A DNA stretch of 8,795 bases from positions 1-8,795 of the forward strand of contig MNXL01000332.1 in NCBI GenBank assembly GCA_001871755.1, written 5' to 3'. Below the pieces are notes generated by a model, which was not told where the DNA came from, searched no databases, and saw nothing but the letters and a program-made list of their open reading frames with translations. Shown here piece after piece: positions 5,284-8,795 of the stretch (position 1 is the first letter of the stretch; each line of letters begins with the position of its first letter). The position numbers and the translations under genes are program-made. Source of the stretch: Anaerolineae bacterium CG2_30_64_16 (lineage in GTDB: Bacteria; Chloroflexota; Anaerolineae; CG2-30-64-16).

Positions 5284-5437
5284 AAGACGAAAACGCTTCG
5301 CCGGAGGCCGCCCTTCTGGACAATGATGGTGTTCCGCGCAATGCCATCCGTCGCGCTCTCGTGGGGAAAGGTGTAGCCCTCGATCAGGCACACAGCGCCT
5401 CGGCGCAGAGCACACTCAACCAAGAAGGGCCTCCCAG
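5284..5437 (-). other. Unassigned stretch between toxin gene and CHAT fragment
   Basis: The minus strand is open here and ends at TGA 5281-5283, reading VECALRRGAVCLIEGYTFPH then ESATDGIARNTIIVQKGG. It may be the tail of another gene joined to the CHAT fragment, but I cannot assign a family, and no start belongs to it. No terminator hairpin with a T-run was found after the toxin gene. Confidence 0.35.
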
Positions 5438-5940
5438 CAGGGCCGCGGCTTTGCCCTTCCCAGCGATAAGATGGCGATAGAAGCCGATCATCAACCGCCT
5501 CGTCGCCTCGTCGGGTACCGGCCACAGGCTGGCGACGAGAGACGCCGCGCCCGCTTGCAGGAACGCCTGGCTCAGCCCGAAGAGGTCGCCCCCGCGCGGG
5601 TCGCCGGCGCCGGTCTCGCACGCGCTCAGCGTGACCAGGCCCCGCGCAAATCCATCCGCTCCACGTCGGCCAGGGTCAGCCAGCCGTCGGCCAGGCGCAA
5701 GGCGGAGAACAAGGGGTTGTCCTGCCGGAAGACGCCGTGGGTCGCCAGGTGCAGGAGGCCGGCCGCGGGCGCAAGCTCCCGCAGGCGAGCCTCAGTCGCG
5801 TCGCCGGCCAGCAGCAGGTTTGGGGTAAGGCCGGTCTGAGGCGCGGATGCGAGCAGTAACTCGTAGATGGCTCGCGCCTCGGCGTGGGCCGCGGGCAGGC
5901 GGCCGTCGTGATCGAAGCCCACGATGAGCGCGCACTGTGA
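5438..5940 (-). pseudogene. CHAT-domain (caspase-like) protein fragment with frameshift
   Basis: Reading leftwards from about 5931: ALIVGFDHDGRLPAAHAEAR, LLHLATHGVFRQDNPLFS, ALRLADGWLTLADVERMDLR, then a frame change, then GLVTLSACETGAGDPRGGDL, FGLSQAFLQAGAASLVASLW, PVPDEATRRLM. This is a CHAT domain, the caspase-HetF-related protease fold usually found at the C-terminus of TPR proteins. Both catalytic residues are visible: His in LATHG and Cys in LSACETG. They lie in different frames, because one indel occurs at or near a G4 run (5640-5643), and the first frame stops at 5626. The N-terminal repeats are absent, and homology ends near 5438 after GKGKAAAL, before the domain's usual end. Even if the shift were a sequencing error, the piece would be only about 165 residues with both ends missing. 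Confidence 0.85.
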
Positions 5941-5947
5941 GACCTTT

Positions 5948-5998
5948 GAGAGCTTGCCCTGAGGCCCCTCCCGAGTTCAGCGAGGGGTGCGGCGAAGG
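5948..5998. repeat. REP-like repeat, copy C, at the edge of the CHAT fragment
   Basis: The core gagagcttgccctgag (5948-5963) matches copies A and B. A stem, cccctc (5965-5970) with gagggg (5982-5987), follows, then gcgaaggg. CHAT homology begins only a few codons to the left, so the repeat marks the broken end of that gene. Confidence 0.7.
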
Positions 5999-6052
5999 GT
6001 TTCTGATTGCAAAAACCTGATCCCGGCCATAAACGATCTGGCGTACCTGGTG

Positions 6053-6058
6053 TATAAT
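6053..6058 (+). promoter_or_regulatory. Possible -10 element of the 2-oxoacid oxidoreductase operon
   Basis: A perfect TATAAT lies about 104 nt before the first candidate start of the operon. No good -35 is seen 16-18 bp upstream (taaacg region), so the promoter call is tentative. An activator or a weak -35 would be needed. Confidence 0.4.
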
Positions 6059-6191
6059 GGCGTGCAGGTCGCTGCGGCAGGATGCTGCGCAGGCCGCGCG
6101 TGGGCCAGAGGACGCGGTTTCAAACCGGCCCCAGCAGATTTCTTATCGATGGGGAAAACTTATGAACGACGCTGTTCAGGAGGCGCAGGTC

Positions 6192-6437
6192 ATGCCTGCG
6201 ATTACGGAGGCGCGTCCGGCGGCCCACAAGGGGCCGCGCGGGCGCGTGGTCATCTTCGGCACGTGGTGCAAAGGGTGCGGCCTGTGCGTGGAGTTCTGCC
6301 CGACCGGCGTGCTGGCGCTAGATCAGGACAGTCACCCGATCGTCGTCGCCCCGGAAAAGTGCACCGCCTGTCATTGGTGCGACACGCATTGCCCCGATCT
6401 CGCGATCGTTGTGCAGCCGCTGGAGGTGGCGCGATGA
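6192..6437 (+). CDS. korD: 2-oxoacid:ferredoxin oxidoreductase delta subunit (2x[4Fe-4S] ferredoxin)
   Basis: This small ferredoxin-type subunit passes electrons from the catalytic subunits to external ferredoxin. It has two complete four-cysteine motifs: C-K-G-C-G-L-C-V-E-F-C-P and C-T-A-C-H-W-C-D-T-H-C-P, each binding one [4Fe-4S] cluster. The ATG at 6192 is preceded by AGGAGG (6178-6183) with an 8-nt gap, so I prefer it (81 residues). An ATG at 6162 in the same frame, with only GGGGA ahead of it, would add 10 residues. The stop overlaps the alpha-subunit start as ATGA. Leading an alpha-beta-gamma set, this is the usual delta subunit of 2-oxoglutarate or a related 2-oxoacid synthase; the exact acid cannot be told from sequence alone. 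Confidence 0.85.
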   Translation: MPAITEARPAAHKGPRGRVVIFGTWCKGCGLCVEFCPTGVLALDQDSHPIVVAPEKCTACHWCDTHCPDLAIVVQPLEVAR

Positions 6438-7555
6438 CGGCCAGATTGATGCAGGGGAACGAGGCGGTCGGGTGGGGCGCGCTGGCGGCGGGCTGCCGGT
6501 TCTATGCGGGTTATCCGATCACCCCTTCGACCGAGATCGCGGAGATGCTCGCGCGCGAGCTGCCCAAGATTGGCGGCAAGTTCATCCAGATGGAGGACGA
6601 GATCGCCAGTTTGGCCGCCTGCATCGGCGCGTCGGTGGGCGGGCTGAAGGCGATGACCGCCACCAGCGGGCCCGGCTTCTCGCTGATGCAGGAGCACATC
6701 GGCTACGCCGCGATGACCGAAGTCCCGTGTGTGGTCGTGAATGTGCAGCGGCTGGGACCCAGCACCGGCCAGCCGACCTCCGGCTCGCAGGGGGACGTGA
6801 TGCAGGCGCGGTGGGGTACGCATGGCGACCATCCGATCATCGCGCTGAGCCCGACATCGGTGCGCCAGGCGTTCGACCTGACCGTGCAGGCGTTCAATTT
6901 CTCGGAGCGCTATCGCACGCCCGTGATTCTGCTGCTCGACGAGGTGATCGGGCATATGCGGGAGAAGGTGGAGCTGCCCGACCCGGCCGCGGTGCGGGTG
7001 GTGGATCGGGAGATCACGAGCGTGCCGGCCGAGTGGTACCGGCCATACGGGGATGCGCCCAGCGATGTGCCGCCGATGGCCCCCTTCGGCACGGGCTATC
7101 GCTATCACATCACCGGCCTGTTCCACGACCCCGCCGGCTATCCGACGCAGCGGCTCGACGAAATCGATCCCTGGATCGATCGCGTGTTTCGCAAGATCGA
7201 GCGCAACCTCGGTGAAATCGTGCTGGTCGAAGAGGATGGCACGGAAGAGGCCAACACCATCGTCGTCGCCTACGGCGCGACCGCCCGCAGCGCCCAACAT
7301 GCCGTGAAGCTGGCGCGCGGCCAACGCGCCAAGATCGGACAGGTCACGCTGCTGACCCTCTGGCCGTTCGCCGAAGCGGTGATCGAGCGCGTCGCGCACA
7401 CGGCCCGGCGCATCGTGGTGCCGGAGATGAACCTGGGCCAGCTTGCGTTAGAGGTCGAGCGGATCGCGGGCCGGCGTAAGGTCGTGCGTGTCAACCGGGC
7501 CGATGGCGAAATGGTGACGCCGATGATGATCCTGGAAGCGATCGAAAGGAAGTAA
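6434..7555 (+). CDS. korA: 2-oxoacid:ferredoxin oxidoreductase alpha subunit
   Basis: The protein has 373 residues, normal for a KorA-type subunit without a fused gamma domain. Together with the beta subunit it oxidatively decarboxylates a 2-oxoacid and CoA to acyl-CoA, CO2 and reduced ferredoxin, or runs the reverse carboxylation. Family signatures in order are GNEAVGWGALAAGCRFYAGY with PITPSTEIAEML (pyrimidine-binding domain), QMEDEIASLAACIGASVGG, TATSGPGFSLMQEHIGYA, and RLGPSTGQPTSGSQGDVMQA with RWGTHGDHP. A C-terminal domain follows with VVAYGATARSA and a conserved ending, VVPEMNLGQLALEVERI. The ATG at 6434 has GGAGGT (6422-6427) ahead and overlaps korD by 4 nt. The frame stays open further upstream to 5987, but that part is not protein-like. 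The substrate is most likely 2-oxoglutarate, without proof. Confidence 0.93.
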   Translation: MTARLMQGNEAVGWGALAAGCRFYAGYPITPSTEIAEMLARELPKIGGKFIQMEDEIASLAACIGASVGGLKAMTATSGPGFSLMQEHIGYAAMTEVPCVVVNVQRLGPSTGQPTSGSQGDVMQARWGTHGDHPIIALSPTSVRQAFDLTVQAFNFSERYRTPVILLLDEVIGHMREKVELPDPAAVRVVDREITSVPAEWYRPYGDAPSDVPPMAPFGTGYRYHITGLFHDPAGYPTQRLDEIDPWIDRVFRKIERNLGEIVLVEEDGTEEANTIVVAYGATARSAQHAVKLARGQRAKIGQVTLLTLWPFAEAVIERVAHTARRIVVPEMNLGQLALEVERIAGRRKVVRVNRADGEMVTPMMILEAIERK

Positions 7556-7564
7556 GGGGGCCTG

Positions 7565-8428
7565 ATGTCCAAAGACGAACATTCCGCCTACAACTATCTG
7601 CGGCACACCAAGAAGTTCCCCAATGTCTGGTGCAGCGGCTGCGGCATCGGGATTGTGATGAGTGCGCTCATCCGGGCAATAGACCGGATCGGGCTCGCCA
7701 AGGATGACGTGGCGGTGATCTCCGGGATCGGCTGCACGGGGCGGATGCCGGTGTACCTCGATTTCAACACGATGCACACCACGCACGGCCGCGCGCTGGC
7801 CTTTGCGACCGGCCTGAAATTCGCCCGGCCCGAGCTGAAGGTCATCGTCATCATGGGCGACGGTGATGCGCTGGCGATCGGCGGGAACCACTTCATCCAC
7901 GCCGCGCGGCGCAACATCGGCCTCACGGCCATCGTCGTCAACAACTCGATCTACGGGATGACAGGCGGCCAGCACAGCCCGACAACCCCGCTGGGCAGCC
8001 GCGCCGCCACCGCGCCCTACGGCAACATCGAGCCCCCGTTCCCGGTCTGCGAGCTGGCCGCCGCGGCCGGCGCGGCCTACGTTGCGCGCAGCACCGTCTA
8101 TCACGCGGTGGAGCTGGATCGCTACATCGAGCAGGCGATCCGCAAGAACGGCTTCAGCCTGGTGGAAGCGGTGAGTTACTGCCATACCACGTTCGGCCGC
8201 ATGAACAAGCTGGGGCCGGCGGTGGAGATGATGCGGCGCCTGAAGGAAAACAGCGTGACGAAGGCGGCTGCCGAGAAGCTGGCCCCGAGTGAACGGCCGG
8301 ATGTGATCGTGCGCGGGGTTTTTCGGGACGAGGACCGGCCCGAGTACACCGCGCTGTACGATGAGGTGGTGCGCCGCGCGCAAGGCGCGGCTGGCGCGTC
8401 CGTACGCAGCGCAGGAGGGGCGGGATGA
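7565..8428 (+). CDS. korB: 2-oxoacid:ferredoxin oxidoreductase beta subunit (TPP-binding)
   Basis: The 287-residue subunit holds thiamine diphosphate and an iron-sulfur cluster. Visible signatures are WCSGCGIGIVM near residue 22 (cluster and cofactor region), SGIGCTGRMPVYLDFNTMHT with THGRALAFATGLK, and the TPP/Mg motif GDGDALAIGGNHFIHAARRN, closing with NNSIYGMTGGQHSPTTPLG. It starts 9 nt after the korA stop, with AAGGGGG ahead, and overlaps the gamma gene by 4 nt (ATGA). The last 15 or so residues are low-complexity Ala/Gly and vary in the family. The length is standard. The C-terminal part (SYCHTTFGRMN) fits KorB-type rather than pyruvate-type PorB proteins, favouring 2-oxoglutarate or a similar acid. 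Confidence 0.94.
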   Translation: MSKDEHSAYNYLRHTKKFPNVWCSGCGIGIVMSALIRAIDRIGLAKDDVAVISGIGCTGRMPVYLDFNTMHTTHGRALAFATGLKFARPELKVIVIMGDGDALAIGGNHFIHAARRNIGLTAIVVNNSIYGMTGGQHSPTTPLGSRAATAPYGNIEPPFPVCELAAAAGAAYVARSTVYHAVELDRYIEQAIRKNGFSLVEAVSYCHTTFGRMNKLGPAVEMMRRLKENSVTKAAAEKLAPSERPDVIVRGVFRDEDRPEYTALYDEVVRRAQGAAGASVRSAGGAG

Positions 8429-8795
8429 GAGGGAAGGATCGGGATAAGCGTACGGAAATCCGCCTGGCCGGCGAGGGCGGCCAGGGTATGATCCTGGCCG
8501 GCATCATCCTGGCCGAGGCCGCCGCGATCTACGACGGCAAAAACGCGGTGCAGACGCAAAGCTACGGCCCGGAGGCGCGGGGTGGCACCAGCAAGTCCGA
8601 GGTCATTATCAGCGAGGAGGCGATCGACTATCCCAAGGTGATCAGTCCCGATGTCCTGGTGGTCACGAGCCAGGAAGCATGTGACAAATACGCGGGCCAG
8701 ATGGCCAGAGGTGGCCTCCTGATCGTGGACACGGACAGGGTCGGGCGGGTGCTGGTCCATCGGGCGGTCCGGGCGCCCATCGGCCGGCTGGCGGC
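8425..8795 (+). CDS. korC: 2-oxoacid:ferredoxin oxidoreductase gamma subunit (partial, cut by window end)
   Basis: From ATG 8425, with AGGAGG (8413-8418) 6 nt ahead, 123 complete codons are open to the window end without a stop. The reading is RTEIRLAGEGGQGMILAGII then LAEAAAIYDG, QTQSYGPEARGGTSKSEVII, and DYPKVISPDVLVVTSQEACD. The G-x-G-G-Q-G loop followed by SYGPEARGG is the signature of the gamma (CoA-region) subunit. Family members are about 180-190 residues, so about a third lies outside the window. The overlap with korB as ATGA shows it belongs to the same transcript. Confidence 0.93.
   Translation, partial: MRGKDRDKRTEIRLAGEGGQGMILAGIILAEAAAIYDGKNAVQTQSYGPEARGGTSKSEVIISEEAIDYPKVISPDVLVVTSQEACDKYAGQMARGGLLIVDTDRVGRVLVHRAVRAPIGRLA

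Noticed and set aside
5284..5420. Possible GlgC-like (glucose-1-phosphate adenylyltransferase) C-terminal tail on the minus strand
   Set aside because: Only a loose resemblance around DGIARNTIIVQKG; no diagnostic motif, so it is left unassigned.
5987..6433. Upstream extension of the korA frame (open from 5987)
   Set aside because: It overlaps the clearly coding ferredoxin gene in another frame. The family start motif begins right after ATG 6434, which has its own ribosome site.
6371..8383. Long open frames on the minus strand opposite korA and korB
   Set aside because: They are His/Arg-rich shadows produced by GC-rich coding on the plus strand and lack any family motif.
1..8795. CRISPR array, tRNA or rRNA genes
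   Set aside because: No regularly spaced direct repeats of CRISPR type, no cloverleaf-like segment and no rRNA-like stretch were seen. The 22-bp TTAA spacing is too short and too simple for a CRISPR.

Overview
The window is high-GC bacterial DNA. Protein style suggests Chloroflexota (Anaerolineae-like or a relative): a Thr/Pro-linker PstS lipoprotein, S8 subtilase and CHAT-domain fragments, a four-subunit 2-oxoacid:ferredoxin oxidoreductase, and dispersed REP-like 'agcttgccctgag' palindromes. The lineage is an inference from family resemblance; no marker gene is present. TGA and TAG act as normal stops in the intact genes, so a standard bacterial code is assumed.

Layout. (1) 37-1143 (-): a complete phosphate-binding lipoprotein, PstS. 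It is preceded by an 11-bp-phased array of TTAA half-sites that looks like a Pho box, with a -10 element 11 bp beyond the last half-site. (2) 1277-1530 (-): a small unknown gene split by one frameshift. It lies behind a second TTAA array with the same box-to-(-10) geometry. (3) 1531-3940: a gene graveyard holding a 15-bp perfect hairpin, an Lrp/AsnC-type regulator with an in-frame TAG, the C-terminal end of an FGGY sugar kinase joined directly to it, the N-terminal part of a probable IS630-type transposase (-), and a subtilase (-) with a Trp-to-TGA change that is cut off before its catalytic Ser. REP-like repeats lie in and beside these fragments. (4) 3873-5283 (+): an intact two-gene module with its own promoter. 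It encodes a Phd/YefM-type antitoxin with a long unknown C-terminal extension, then a 254-residue protein whose two ends look like a PIN nuclease split by a large insertion. The genes overlap by 4 nt. A long+short TGTACA palindrome pair, like the E. coli yefM operator, covers the presumed transcription start. (5) 5438-5940 (-): a frameshifted fragment of a CHAT protease-like domain, bordered by another REP-like repeat. (6) 6162-8795 (+): a tightly packed operon for 2-oxoacid:ferredoxin oxidoreductase in the order delta (ferredoxin), alpha, beta, gamma. Gamma runs off the window end.

The PstS and Kor genes are ordinary core metabolism. Between them lies an unstable accessory segment in which fragments of at least five genes have accumulated. 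The intact toxin-antitoxin-like pair inside that decayed segment is the best candidate for something new: both proteins are much larger than the usual Phd/YefM and VapC/PIN partners, and the extra domains are unrecognised.
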